From NCBI GenBank assembly GCA_013203345.1, contig JABMQF010000005.1:1-33738 (forward strand): a stretch of DNA of 33,738 bases, given 5' to 3'. Position 1 is the stretch's first letter. The number at the start of each line of letters is the position of its first letter. The notes beneath the pieces are model-generated. The model worked only from the letters and a program-made list of their open reading frames with translations, did no database searches and was not told where the DNA came from. This document shows, piece after piece, positions 1 to 7,434 of this stretch. Position numbers and translations under genes: made by a program. Source of the DNA: Candidatus Woesearchaeota archaeon. Lineage in GTDB: Archaea; Nanobdellota; Nanobdellia; Woesearchaeales; UBA11576.

Positions 1-821
1 CCCTTAGATGCATTATGTTCCTTATTCTCATCCTTAGGCTCATCCTTAGGCTCATCCTTAGGCTCATCCTTAGGCTCATCCTTAGGCTCATCCTTAGGCT
101 CATCCTTAGGCTCATCCTTAGGCTCATCCAGTGCTTCCTTTTCCTGATTCTTGACAGGCTCAGGCATCACGAAGTCGACGTCCTTGATAGAAGGCAGTAA
201 CTTTATTATCCTCTGCTTAAGCAATTCAATAAGCTCTGCAGGAACTATCTTCTTCACAGTTATCTTAGCCTTACCATCAATAATAGATATACTGATTGCT
301 TCATCTTTCTGGTTAAGCGCGAGTCCGACAAGAGCAAGCACCTTCTCTTTTTCATCAATAATCTTTTTAATAACATTCACTGTGTAAACAACCTCCTTTC
401 CTGCGAAAGGATGATTGAAATCAACAATGGTTCTGCCACCGGTGACTGTCCTAATCATACCGATTGCACCATCCATATTAACCTTAAGACCGTTTACAGG
501 TCTTATGCCCTGTTTACTGAATATTGATGTAGCCACAAGCCGCATCAATTTACCGTCCTTTTTACCAAAAGCACGAACAGGAGGCAGCAGTATCTCATGC
601 TCCTTTCCAACTTCAAGACCCTCAAGACTTGCATCAAGACCTGGTAATATTTGGCCCTGACCAACACATATAGCAATAAAACCATATGACATTTTAGGGT
701 CAAATATTTCTTCTTTACGTGCAACGGCTTCAATATTTGTATCAAAAACGATACCTGCCTCTTTTAAACGCGCTACGTATTCAATCTCCACAAAATCTTC
801 CTTATTTATTGTTTCTGTCAT
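1..821 (-). CDS. FKBP-type peptidyl-prolyl cis-trans isomerase with DEPK-repeat tail (partial)
   Basis: Reads open from ATG at 821 to the window edge (273 codons, no stop), so the C-terminus is missing. The N-terminal ~160 residues match the archaeal long FKBP/SlyD-like type: opening segment VEIEYVARLKEAGIVFDTN, then GQGQILPGLDASLEGLEVGK, an inserted flap-like domain, and the closing DFNHPFAGKEVVYTVNVI strand. Family role: prolyl isomerisation and chaperoning of nascent or exported proteins in the cytoplasm. A second domain of ~80 residues of unknown role follows, then an acidic/basic tail of about eight DEPK repeats. A GAGGGAG ribosome site lies 6 bases before the ATG and a TATA-like box (TTTAAATA on the minus strand) near 885-895. 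The FKBP call is firm; the tail is unusual. Confidence 0.88.
   Translation of the reverse strand, partial: MTETINKEDFVEIEYVARLKEAGIVFDTNIEAVARKEEIFDPKMSYGFIAICVGQGQILPGLDASLEGLEVGKEHEILLPPVRAFGKKDGKLMRLVATSIFSKQGIRPVNGLKVNMDGAIGMIRTVTGGRTIVDFNHPFAGKEVVYTVNVIKKIIDEKEKVLALVGLALNQKDEAISISIIDGKAKITVKKIVPAELIELLKQRIIKLLPSIKDVDFVMPEPVKNQEKEALDEPKDEPKDEPKDEPKDEPKDEPKDEPKDEPKDENKEHNASK
27..129. repeat. 12-bp coding tandem repeat, about 8.5 copies
   Basis: Unit CTCATCCTTAGG on the plus strand repeats without error from 27 to 122, followed by a partial copy to 129. On the minus strand it encodes Asp-Glu-Pro-Lys repeats at the C-terminal end of the FKBP protein. The perfect identity suggests recent slippage expansion, so copy number probably varies between strains. 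Confidence 0.97.
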
Positions 822-1015
822 TTTAACTCCCTCTACATTGGTTCATGCATAATAGAAGGATGCGGTTCTGTACATGTAGTTTGTATTTAAAGGTTTTGAT
901 TGTATTTATGTAAAAAGAGATAACGCATGATGTACCTCCTATTGACAAAGAATCATGCCTAAATTTCTATTTCCCAGAAGGGGGTTTTTTGTCTTGCTGA
1001 CCTTGCATGGTTTGG

Positions 1016-1272
1016 TTGCCTGCGCAATACCCTTGTCGTGCGATTGATTTGTTGGTTGATTTCTTGGTTTGTTTGGCTGCCTGCGCTGTACCCTTGCCGC
1101 GCTCGCACTACAGTGTAATTTCATGTTGTTCGCCCAACTGCGTTAGGTTTTTTTCAGTTAGGGGTTTATGCTCGCTAGGCGGCAACGGTGGCGCAGGCAG
1201 CATTGGTGGTGCTGGGCTTGTTGGATTAGAATTTTGTGATAATGCGGGTGCTGGCAGCATTGTTGGTGCAGT
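1016..1272 (+). repeat. Structured non-coding element, copy A
   Basis: No convincing gene lies between 822 and 1291. This stretch shares three blocks with 27374-27498 in the opposite orientation: the arm CTGCCTGCGC followed by ACC-x-TTGCC and CGCTCGCACT; GTTCGCCCAACTGCG; and GCTCGCTAGG-x-GGCAACGGTGG. The arms pair: 1076-1086 with 1191-1201 (11 bp), 1090-1092 with 1187-1189, and 1094-1099 with 1180-1185. Degenerate extra copies of the arms flank it at 1016-1042 and 1252-1272, so it may have been partly duplicated. It could be a structured RNA, a small non-autonomous mobile element or a protein-binding hairpin. A glycine-rich ORF crosses it, but its reading looks accidental. Confidence 0.6.
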
Positions 1273-1291
1273 TATCACATACAATCGTAAA

Positions 1292-1843
1292 TCATTTGTC
1301 CTTAAGAAAATCCATAACAGCCTTCACAACCTGATCAAGAGTCATATTAGAAGTATCAATCCAAAAATCATACATGTTGCGGTCAAAAATATCTATATTA
1401 TAGTATTTAGCGTAACGCCGTTTATCACACTCAACCCGCTCGTTGAGAAGATCGACCATCTCCTGAACATCCTTACCCACAGTCTCGTTACGTGCATCAA
1501 TATTTTCGGCGCTATCTTTCATAATCCTCTTAGCACCCACCTTCGGATCCACTGCTATGAAAATTTTTATTGAATCAGGTATGAAATGAGAAGCAGTCCT
1601 TCCTTCTGCTATAAAATCATCTTCGGTCTTACCAAGATTCACAAGGTAATCATCAACATGTTTGTCAGAAGCAGGATCATTCTCAGCCAACCTGTTAAGC
1701 TCATTTAATGTAATTCCTTTCTGTTTCGCTATATCACGCCGAATAGCACCCATGTAATAATGTTTCAAGCCAAGACGCTCTGCTAGTATATTTGCAACAG
1801 TAGTCTTGCCAGAACCAGGAATGCCTGAAATAGTTATTATCAT
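1292..1843 (-). CDS. cmk: Cytidylate kinase, archaeal type
   Basis: 183 aa, phosphorylating CMP/dCMP with ATP for pyrimidine nucleotide supply. The P-loop GIPGSGKTT is at residues 7-15. The sequence then follows the short archaeal cmk pattern: LGLKHYYMGAIRRDIA, a LAENDP segment, DDFIAEGRTASHF, and a lid-like region rich in Arg and Asp (SAENIDARNETVG). Length fits the archaeal family (~180 aa) rather than the longer bacterial enzyme. A minus-strand TATA-like box at 1865-1872 lies 25 bases before the ATG, so the transcript is probably leaderless. An adenylate-kinase-like activity is the main alternative. Confidence 0.85.
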   Translation of the reverse strand: MIITISGIPGSGKTTVANILAERLGLKHYYMGAIRRDIAKQKGITLNELNRLAENDPASDKHVDDYLVNLGKTEDDFIAEGRTASHFIPDSIKIFIAVDPKVGAKRIMKDSAENIDARNETVGKDVQEMVDLLNERVECDKRRYAKYYNIDIFDRNMYDFWIDTSNMTLDQVVKAVMDFLKDK

Positions 1844-2043
1844 GGAAATATGATGCTTTTACTGATTTAAATAATTTACCACAGAAAACTAAAAACAGAC
1901 CACTTCGAATCAACAGACGTGAAAATCACGCGACAAAATAACGCAAAAACCACCAATTAAACACTACCATAACGAAAATTTTTTAAATACTAAGAAATCA
2001 ACAAAAAAAAAGAGAAAATCTTTCAAAAAAAAAGGTGATATTA

Positions 2044-2217
2044 ATGCAGCTCTATGAAGATGATGAAGAGTTCTTTGATAGTAGTTCTGAACAGACAATA
2101 GTACTTGATGACGAAGATGAAGAAGAAGACCCTAAAGGCTTCGCTTTCATGAGAGGAGTTGAGGAAGCAGTCAAGATACGCGAAGCAGAGGAAGACGAAG
2201 ATGAAATAAATCTTTAA
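2044..2217 (+). CDS. Small acidic protein of unknown function
   Basis: 57 aa, very acidic (runs such as LDDEDEEEDP and AEEDEDEINL), no membrane segment. The ATG at 2044 is preferred over an in-frame GTG at 2035 because the GGTGAT ribosome site (2034-2039) sits just before it. A TATA-like TTTTTTAAATAC near 1979-1989 gives a leader of about 35 bases. The central segment GFAFMRGVEEAVKIREAEE looks like one helix. Function not recognised. Confidence 0.7.
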   Translation: MQLYEDDEEFFDSSSEQTIVLDDEDEEEDPKGFAFMRGVEEAVKIREAEEDEDEINL

Positions 2218-2256
2218 TTATTTCTTTTTTCTTCGATAACTTAATAAACAAATAAA

Positions 2257-2277
2257 CCTCTTTCACATATAAAGAGG
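2257..2277 (+). promoter_or_regulatory. Hairpin that would hide the ribosome-binding site
   Basis: CCTCTTT (2257-2263) and AAAGAGG (2271-2277) form a perfect 7-bp inverted repeat around a 7-base loop. The right arm contains the GAGG core of the GAGGTAA ribosome site for the gene starting at 2285, so in RNA the stem would sequester it. A candidate translational switch for the membrane protein/argS pair; regulation is inferred. Confidence 0.45.
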
Positions 2278-2284
2278 TAAAGAG

Positions 2285-2569
2285 ATGACAGACCCGAATG
2301 CAACATTATTCCCACTTTTAAGTCCTATAAGCTCAATAATCAGCACACTCAAAGTGCTAGTAGGAGGGGTATTTGGACTATACCTGATAATACTTGTTCT
2401 CAAATGGAGAGAATATGTTGTTATGAAGCACACGCTGGGCTCCATGCAAAAAGACATACGCAAGATAGCTGAAGCACAAGGAGTTGAACTTGAACCTCTC
2501 AAAGAAAAAAAGATATTCGCAATAGGCCAAAAAATAAAGAAAAAAATCAAGTCAAAGAAAAATGGATGA
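2285..2569 (+). CDS. Small single-pass membrane protein
   Basis: 94 aa. One membrane helix at about residues 20-42 (LKVLVGGVFGLYLIILVL), then a charged cytoplasmic region ending in a lysine-rich tail (KKKIKSKKNG). The start is set by GAGGTAA 5 bases before the ATG. It overlaps the argS start by 8 bases, so the two genes are probably co-transcribed and translationally coupled. No family recognised; small membrane proteins of this shape are common in DPANN-like genomes. Confidence 0.75.
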   Translation: MTDPNATLFPLLSPISSIISTLKVLVGGVFGLYLIILVLKWREYVVMKHTLGSMQKDIRKIAEAQGVELEPLKEKKIFAIGQKIKKKIKSKKNG

Positions 2570-4280
2570 TTTCAAACTTCACATCATAGAAAAAATAGTA
2601 GATGAAATAGGTTCAGAAGGGATTGATGAATCCATTATAGAAGTACCTCCTGATCCGCTCCTCGGAGACTACGCATTCCCTTGTTTTGTGCTGTCAAAAC
2701 GGCTCAAGAAAGCTCCTGCGCAGATTGCAGAATACCTTACAGGAAAGATAAAGCCTGATGAGATGATTGCTGAAGTCAAAAGTTTTGGACCATATCTAAA
2801 CTTCTTTGTGAACAAAGCATTGATGGCAGGAAATGTGCTCGAAGAGATCAAGAAAGCAGGTAATAAGTACGGGCATTCTGGCAAAGGAGACGGTAAAACA
2901 ATCGTAATAGAATACCCAGGACCCAACACAAACAAGCCACTTCACCTTGGACATATGAGGAACATGGCGCTCGGCCTAAGCATGTCAAATATCCTAAAGA
3001 GTCAAGGATATGAGGTAAAAATTGTTAATATCAATAATGATAGGGGAATACACATATGCAAAAGTATGCTCGCTTACAAGAAATGGGGAATGGGAAAAAC
3101 TCCTGAATCAGAAGAAAGGAAAAGCGACCACTTTGTCGGAGACTACTATGTCATGTTCTCAAAGAAAGCTGATGAAGCACTTGAACAAGAATCCAAAGAG
3201 ATGCTTCTCAAATGGGAAAAAGGAGACAAGGAAATAAGAGAACTCTGGCAAAAGATGAACACCTGGGCATTCTCAGGCTTCAAGCAGACATACAAAAGAT
3301 TCGGACTTTCTGAATTCGACAAAGAGTATTATGAATCAGAGACCTATGAAGGCGGAAAGAAGATGGTTATGGGTGGGCTCAAGAAAGGCCTGTTCAAAAA
3401 AAATGATGATGGCGCAGTCATAGTAGATCTTGAAAAAGAGGGACTGGGTGAGAAAGTTCTGCTTCGGTCGGACGGGACAAGTGTGTATGTGACACAGGAT
3501 CTTTACACAGCACAGCTAAGACACGAAGAATTTAATTTTGATAAGATGATATATGTAGTGGCGACAGAACAGAACTATCACTTCAAGGTGTTGTTCACTA
3601 TCCTTGAGAAGCTGGGTCACAGATGGTCAGAAGGTTGCCACCATTTTGCTTATGGGATGGTACACCTGCCAGAAGGCAGGATGAAAAGCCGAGAAGGGAC
3701 AGTAGTAGATGCTGACGACCTCATTGAAGAACTGGAAAACCTCGCAGCAGAAGAGATAAAGAAAAGGCACATCACATTAAGTGAAGAAGAGACTGCCAAT
3801 AGGAAGAGAATGATAAGTCTTGGAGCGATAAAGTTCTTCCTGCTCAAAGGAGACGCAATAAAAGATATGACATTCAACCCAGAAGAAAGCATAAGCTTTG
3901 AAGGAGACACAGGACCTTATGTCCAATACACACATGCACGTGCATGTTCTATACTGCGAAAAGCAGAGCAAGAGATTGATGTTCATTTTGATGCTGATGC
4001 ATCATCGCTAAAGAAAAAGTCAGAGACTGCACTTATCCATGAACTTTCTCTGCTGCCTACTAAAACAGCAGACGCGTGCGAGATGTATCGCCCGCACATC
4101 ATAGCGCAAAGCCTGCTATCAATCTCAAGATCATTCAATGAATTCTATCATGCCTGTCCATGCATACAGGAAAAAGATGAGAAGCTGCGGAATGCAAGAC
4201 TGCTATTGATAGACTGCACAAGACAAGCACTTGCAAACGGACTTGCTATGTTGGGAATTGATGCTTTAGAGAAGATGTGA
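2562..4280 (+). CDS. argS: Arginyl-tRNA synthetase
   Basis: 572 aa class I synthetase that charges tRNA-Arg. An N-terminal additional domain covers about residues 1-100. The HIGH signature appears as HLGH at 128-131 within NTNKPLHLGHMRN. The family motif YVTQDLYTAQLR and the region NYHFKVLF follow. The KMSK loop is replaced by MKSREG at 374-379, within the variation known for ArgRS. The C-terminal anticodon-binding helical domain ends LANGLAMLGIDALEKM. Length is normal. It begins inside the end of the preceding membrane protein gene and converges on the Lrp gene. Confidence 0.97.
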   Translation: MDDFKLHIIEKIVDEIGSEGIDESIIEVPPDPLLGDYAFPCFVLSKRLKKAPAQIAEYLTGKIKPDEMIAEVKSFGPYLNFFVNKALMAGNVLEEIKKAGNKYGHSGKGDGKTIVIEYPGPNTNKPLHLGHMRNMALGLSMSNILKSQGYEVKIVNINNDRGIHICKSMLAYKKWGMGKTPESEERKSDHFVGDYYVMFSKKADEALEQESKEMLLKWEKGDKEIRELWQKMNTWAFSGFKQTYKRFGLSEFDKEYYESETYEGGKKMVMGGLKKGLFKKNDDGAVIVDLEKEGLGEKVLLRSDGTSVYVTQDLYTAQLRHEEFNFDKMIYVVATEQNYHFKVLFTILEKLGHRWSEGCHHFAYGMVHLPEGRMKSREGTVVDADDLIEELENLAAEEIKKRHITLSEEETANRKRMISLGAIKFFLLKGDAIKDMTFNPEESISFEGDTGPYVQYTHARACSILRKAEQEIDVHFDADASSLKKKSETALIHELSLLPTKTADACEMYRPHIIAQSLLSISRSFNEFYHACPCIQEKDEKLRNARLLLIDCTRQALANGLAMLGIDALEKM

Positions 4281-4301
4281 GTTAATTGAAATATTTTTTA
4301 T

Positions 4302-4742
4302 TTAATGTATAACAATCATGCTCTGGGTCTTATCCACACCTTCTATCTTTTGAATCTTTCCTAAGAGTGCCTTGTCAAATTCACTTACATCTTTGACGCG
4401 GACAATGGTGACTATATCTGTACCGCCTGAAACAATGTCTGCACGTTCTATAAATTCAAACTTTCTCAGTTCGTTTGCGAGATCGTACTGAGTCCTTTTT
4501 TTCTGCTTCAGGACTGCCAGGTTTGCTGAAACAAGAACATAAGCTGCAAATCCCTTGTCAACCTTTGCAGGATCTATGTCTACTGTGAACTTCCTGATAA
4601 CACCTTCCTTCCTGAGTTTTCTGATGCGATTGTGGATGGTTGTCGGCGGAAGGAGTGTCTTCTTTGCTATCTGCCTAGTGGTGTAATCACCATGATGCTT
4701 TAAGATGTCCAGTATCTTCTGGTCTTTTTCGTCCATTCTCAA
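4302..4742 (-). CDS. Lrp/AsnC family transcriptional regulator
   Basis: 146 aa. N-terminal winged helix-turn-helix at ~5-55 (QKILDILKHHGDYTTRQIAK, then TTIHNRIRKLRKEGVIRKF) and a C-terminal RAM/ligand domain with FAAYVLVSANL and a ferredoxin-like beta pattern ending IEGVDKTQSMIVI. Lrp/AsnC proteins bind amino acids and control amino-acid genes. The start overlaps the stop of the methyltransferase gene by 4 bases (ATGA), so the two form one operon. The divergent neighbour is asnA; since AsnC regulates asnA in E. coli, asnA is a plausible target here, though this is inference. Confidence 0.9.
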   Translation of the reverse strand: MRMDEKDQKILDILKHHGDYTTRQIAKKTLLPPTTIHNRIRKLRKEGVIRKFTVDIDPAKVDKGFAAYVLVSANLAVLKQKKRTQYDLANELRKFEFIERADIVSGGTDIVTIVRVKDVSEFDKALLGKIQKIEGVDKTQSMIVIH

Positions 4743-5479
4743 AGTTTCTCCAGCACAAAGACATAATAGCAGTTTTTCTTCTTCCTTTCTGTTGTGGAGA
4801 AGTTGTAGTATATCCTCAACTTAAAGCCATTCTTACTTATTATCCTCTTCATCTTGTCAATGTCGAAAAGGAAATTGACCCATTTCGTCTCCATTATTTT
4901 CGCGTTCCTGCTCTTGCCTTCCCACACCACGTATACCTGGTGCACAAAGCCCCTGTTCTTGCTCAAAAGGATTGACCTGTCAGATTTTGCGATGATAGTA
5001 TTTTCTATCTTGTATTTCTGGACACTATAGAATCCATCTATCCAATTGTTCGGGTCCCACATGGTGTCGAAAATAACAAGTCCACCCTTGTTCAAGTTCT
5101 TATGATAAGACTTTATCATCTTTTCAAAGTCAGAATGGTTTTCCAAATGGTTTATCGCGTTGAACATGGTGATTATGCAGTCTGCTTTCTGCTCCATATG
5201 TAGATTACGCATGTCCTGCCTGAAAATTTTGAGATTCGGCACCTGCTTTCTCGCGAGCCTAATCATGCCAGGATTCATGTCAGCCCCAATAACATTGTAG
5301 CCCTTCTGCATCAGGAGCCTGCTGTGGTTACCTGCTCCGCAGGCCACGTCATAGATCAGCTTCGGCCTGAGCTTATGCTTCCTGAACATCTGTATGATGA
5401 AGCCAACCTCTTGGCGATAATCCTTAACTTCCTTATACGTCATGTCAACGTATTTTGCCATCTCGTTGTATAGTTTCAT
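4739..5479 (-). CDS. Class I SAM-dependent methyltransferase
   Basis: 246 aa with a Rossmann methyltransferase fold: motif I YDVACGAGNHSRLL at ~43-56, motif II GADMNPGMIRLA, the acidic/hydrophobic strand DCIITMFNAINHL at ~105-117, and a post-motif GGLVIFDTMWDPNNW. The substrate cannot be told from sequence; the C-terminal half resembles the small-molecule methyltransferase group more than RNA enzymes. GGTGAT lies just before the ATG. It is the first gene of the operon with the Lrp regulator. Confidence 0.88.
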   Translation of the reverse strand: MKLYNEMAKYVDMTYKEVKDYRQEVGFIIQMFRKHKLRPKLIYDVACGAGNHSRLLMQKGYNVIGADMNPGMIRLARKQVPNLKIFRQDMRNLHMEQKADCIITMFNAINHLENHSDFEKMIKSYHKNLNKGGLVIFDTMWDPNNWIDGFYSVQKYKIENTIIAKSDRSILLSKNRGFVHQVYVVWEGKSRNAKIMETKWVNFLFDIDKMKRIISKNGFKLRIYYNFSTTERKKKNCYYVFVLEKL

Positions 5480-5509
5480 GGTATCACCGACGTATTATCA
5501 TAAGTTTAT

Positions 5510-5537
5510 GGAACATATGTCCCATATTTTATATAAA
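5510..5537 (-). promoter_or_regulatory. Promoter and near-palindrome of the methyltransferase/Lrp operon
   Basis: A TATA-like TTTATATAAA lies at about 5529-5538 on the minus strand. Between it and the gene is GGAACATATGTCCC (5510-5523), a 14-bp palindrome with one mismatched pair, close to the expected start of transcription. The position suits an operator, possibly for Lrp autoregulation. Confidence 0.45.
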
Positions 5538-5578
5538 TGTTTCTATTTTTGGCTGTTTTTACTACTTTTTCTGGATTA

Positions 5579-5610
5579 ATTATTTAAATGATTGTGGTGT
5601 ATAATCACAA
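5579..5610 (+). promoter_or_regulatory. asnA promoter with inverted repeat
   Basis: TATA-like ATTATTTAAAT at 5579-5589, followed by TTGTG-9 bases-CACAA (5592-5610) overlapping the expected transcription start. The dyad sits where a repressor or an Lrp-type protein would act on the leader ORF/asnA transcript. Motif assignment is by eye. Confidence 0.45.
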
Positions 5611-5648
5611 CAATATCCTAATCAGAGATAGTATGGAGGGTGAGAGAG

Positions 5649-5723
5649 ATGATAGAACTTATCGAAAGTTTAAGAGCGACTCAACAGAGTGAAAGCAGAA
5701 CATTTGAGCAGGAGGGTGAATAA
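5649..5723 (+). CDS. 24-codon leader ORF ahead of asnA
   Basis: ATG at 5649 follows GGAGGGTGAG (5635-5644), as strong a ribosome site as any in the window. The peptide begins MIELIESLRATQQ and ends FEQEGE; the TAA at 5721-5723 is one base before the asnA ATG. The last codons (GAG GGT GAA) form the GGAGGGTGAA ribosome site of asnA, so translating the leader must pass through that site. This suggests translational coupling or a leader-peptide control. It is rich in Glu and Gln and has no Asn codon. Too short for homology. Confidence 0.5.
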   Translation: MIELIESLRATQQSESRTFEQEGE

Positions 5724-5724
5724 T

Positions 5725-6747
5725 ATGAAACAAGAAATAATCCAAACATACAAAACAAAACTCGATTTTTTCGAGACACAAAAAGCAGTCAAACTCGTAA
5801 AGGATACTTTCGAAAAAGAAATATCTGAGAGATTGAGACTCCATAGAGTAAGTGCTCCACGATTCCTGATTCCCGGAAGAGGTCTACAAGATGATCTTGC
5901 AGGGACACAAGTGCCAGTGAGCTTTGATACAAAATTCGCATCTGTCCAGATAGTCCATAGTCTGGCGAAATGGAAAAGGATGACATTAGGAAAAGGATTT
6001 GAACATGGAACAGGTCTTTACACAGATATGGAAGCTATCAGAAAAGACGAGGATGTGGATGATATCCACAGCATATATGTGGATCAGTGGGATTGGGAAA
6101 TGGTGATGACAAAAGAGCAAAGGAGTCTTGAATTTCTCAGAGGAGTAGTAGAGGAAATCTATTTAGCAATTCTTGAAACAGAAACAGTTGTTGAGGAAGC
6201 ATATCCTATGATTGAGAAAACATTACCGAAAAAGATAACCTTTGTCCACAGTGAAGAACTTGAAGAAAGATGGCCTGATAAAACATCAAAAGAAAGAGAG
6301 CACGCAATTGCTGAAGAACATGGGGCTGTTTTCATCATAGGTATAGGATACCCATTAAAATCCGGATATCCCCACGATGTTCGCGCAGCAGACTATGATG
6401 ACTGGGTGACAGAGACAGAAGATGGGAAGAGAGGTCTGGATGGTGACTTGATTGTATGGGACAATGTGCGCAGAAAGTCAATTGAGCTTTCGTCTATGGG
6501 CATCAGAGTTGATCCTGAGTCGATGGTGGCACAGCTTGAGATGATGGGGTTGTCTGAAAGGAAAGAGCTTGAGTTCCACAGCGGAGTAATCTCTGGAGAA
6601 TTTCCATTATCTATCGGCGGAGGAATAGGACAGTCAAGGCTCTGTATGGTACTGCTGCAGAAGGCACACATCGGTGAGGTGCACTCAAGCGTGTGGCCAA
6701 AAGAACATGTAGAGAAGATAGAAGAGATGGGAGTGAGGCTGCTGTAA
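5725..6747 (+). CDS. asnA: Aspartate-ammonia ligase (asparagine synthetase A)
   Basis: 340 aa, close to the ~330 aa of E. coli AsnA. It makes asparagine from aspartate, ammonia and ATP using a class II synthetase fold. Matching family blocks: VVHSLAKWKR-like IVHSLAKWKRMTLG, HSIYVDQWDWE, HDVRAADYDDW, IELSSMGIRVDPE, and the class II motif 3 GGGIGQSRLCMVLLQ near the C-terminus. The start at 5725 is chosen over an in-frame ATG at 5689 because GGAGGGTGA lies 5 bases before it and family similarity begins just after. This is the bacterial-type AsnA, not the AsnRS-derived archaeal enzyme. It sits divergently from the Lrp/AsnC gene. Confidence 0.95.
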   Translation: MKQEIIQTYKTKLDFFETQKAVKLVKDTFEKEISERLRLHRVSAPRFLIPGRGLQDDLAGTQVPVSFDTKFASVQIVHSLAKWKRMTLGKGFEHGTGLYTDMEAIRKDEDVDDIHSIYVDQWDWEMVMTKEQRSLEFLRGVVEEIYLAILETETVVEEAYPMIEKTLPKKITFVHSEELEERWPDKTSKEREHAIAEEHGAVFIIGIGYPLKSGYPHDVRAADYDDWVTETEDGKRGLDGDLIVWDNVRRKSIELSSMGIRVDPESMVAQLEMMGLSERKELEFHSGVISGEFPLSIGGGIGQSRLCMVLLQKAHIGEVHSSVWPKEHVEKIEEMGVRLL

Positions 6748-6761
6748 AGCAGCTTATTTTT
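6738..6761 (+). terminator. Terminator of asnA
   Basis: GCTGC (6738-6742), six bases, GCAGC (6749-6753), then TTATTTTTTAT. The stem includes the asnA stop codon. Stem plus T-run is a reasonable terminator. Confidence 0.6.
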
Positions 6762-6914
6762 TATCATCTAATTATTTGCTCGCATTAAAATCTGTATGAT
6801 GTAACCATCTCAAAGAAAACCTAATAGGTGTTTTGTTAACCGACCTTGCAATCACTATGATTAATTTGCCTAATCAGTGTTATGTTTTATAAAAAAATAA
6901 AAAAAATAAAAAAT

Positions 6915-7214
6915 TCAGCGGTCGTACCAAGCAACAAAACCCATCACAACAAGATGTGCGATTGTCGCAAGTATACCAATTATAGGAATAACCCCTGCAA
7001 GAGGAATAAGCGCAAGGTATCCAGGATACTTCCTTCTCTCATATATAGTCCATGTCCAGATAATCATGAACACTAAGCCCGCTATAGGCACTAAGAAAAT
7101 AAAGACCCAAGCCCAATGCTTTTTTGCAAGTATAGGTAAAAGCACAAACTGAACAATCGGAATCCATGCTAGCCAATTATTCTTGTAGTGTAATTTCCTT
7201 GCAATTGTGCTCAA
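6915..7214 (-). CDS. Small multi-pass membrane protein
   Basis: 99 aa with three or four hydrophobic segments (about 14-30, 34-55, 65-92). The pattern WLAWIPIVQF...PGYLALIPLAGVIPIIG resembles the DUF5684-like small membrane proteins, an uncertain match. The start is TTG at 7214, two bases after the stop of the 38-aa gene upstream, so it is probably translated by re-initiation or coupling. No clear ribosome site of its own. Function unknown. Confidence 0.65.
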   Translation of the reverse strand: MSTIARKLHYKNNWLAWIPIVQFVLLPILAKKHWAWVFIFLVPIAGLVFMIIWTWTIYERRKYPGYLALIPLAGVIPIIGILATIAHLVVMGFVAWYDR

Positions 7215-7216
7215 TG

Positions 7217-7333
7217 TTAGTGCCGTATATATATATAGAGCAAAATAGAAGACACAATAATTCCAACAAATATTGCTCCGGCCATAGCCATTAAAGGAGC
7301 TAAACCCACCATCTCAGGCGTAATTTGTACCAT
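7217..7333 (-). CDS. 38-aa single-pass membrane peptide
   Basis: ATG at 7333 preceded by GGGTGAT (7339-7345) and, further up, a TATA-like TTTATAAA near 7370-7378. The peptide starts MVQITPEMVGLAPLMAMAG and continues as one hydrophobic helix (AIFVGIIVSSILLYIYI) ending in Arg-His. The stop is two bases before the start of the 99-aa membrane protein gene, so the two form an operon. The ribosome site, the clean helix and the tight spacing support a real gene. Confidence 0.6.
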   Translation of the reverse strand: MVQITPEMVGLAPLMAMAGAIFVGIIVSSILLYIYIRH

Positions 7334-7434
7334 TAAATATCACCCAAGTGTGCTGAACGCGGGATGGTTTATAAATGTTATTGTAGCAGGGTGTGGGAGA
7401 GTTCGCATGTTTGGTGTGTGGGAGAAAAAAAGAT

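Noticed and set aside
27-129. CRISPR-like array
   Set aside because: The units are 12 bases, contiguous and without spacers; they read in frame as DEPK repeats of the FKBP gene.
1007-1573. 188-codon plus-strand ORF with a glycine-rich segment
   Set aside because: Its second half is antisense to cytidylate kinase and its first half follows the structured element; no ribosome site or plausible protein character.
6790-6900. Possible C/D-box small RNA (box C-like ATGATGT near 6797)
   Set aside because: No matching box D (CTGA) at a suitable distance was found.
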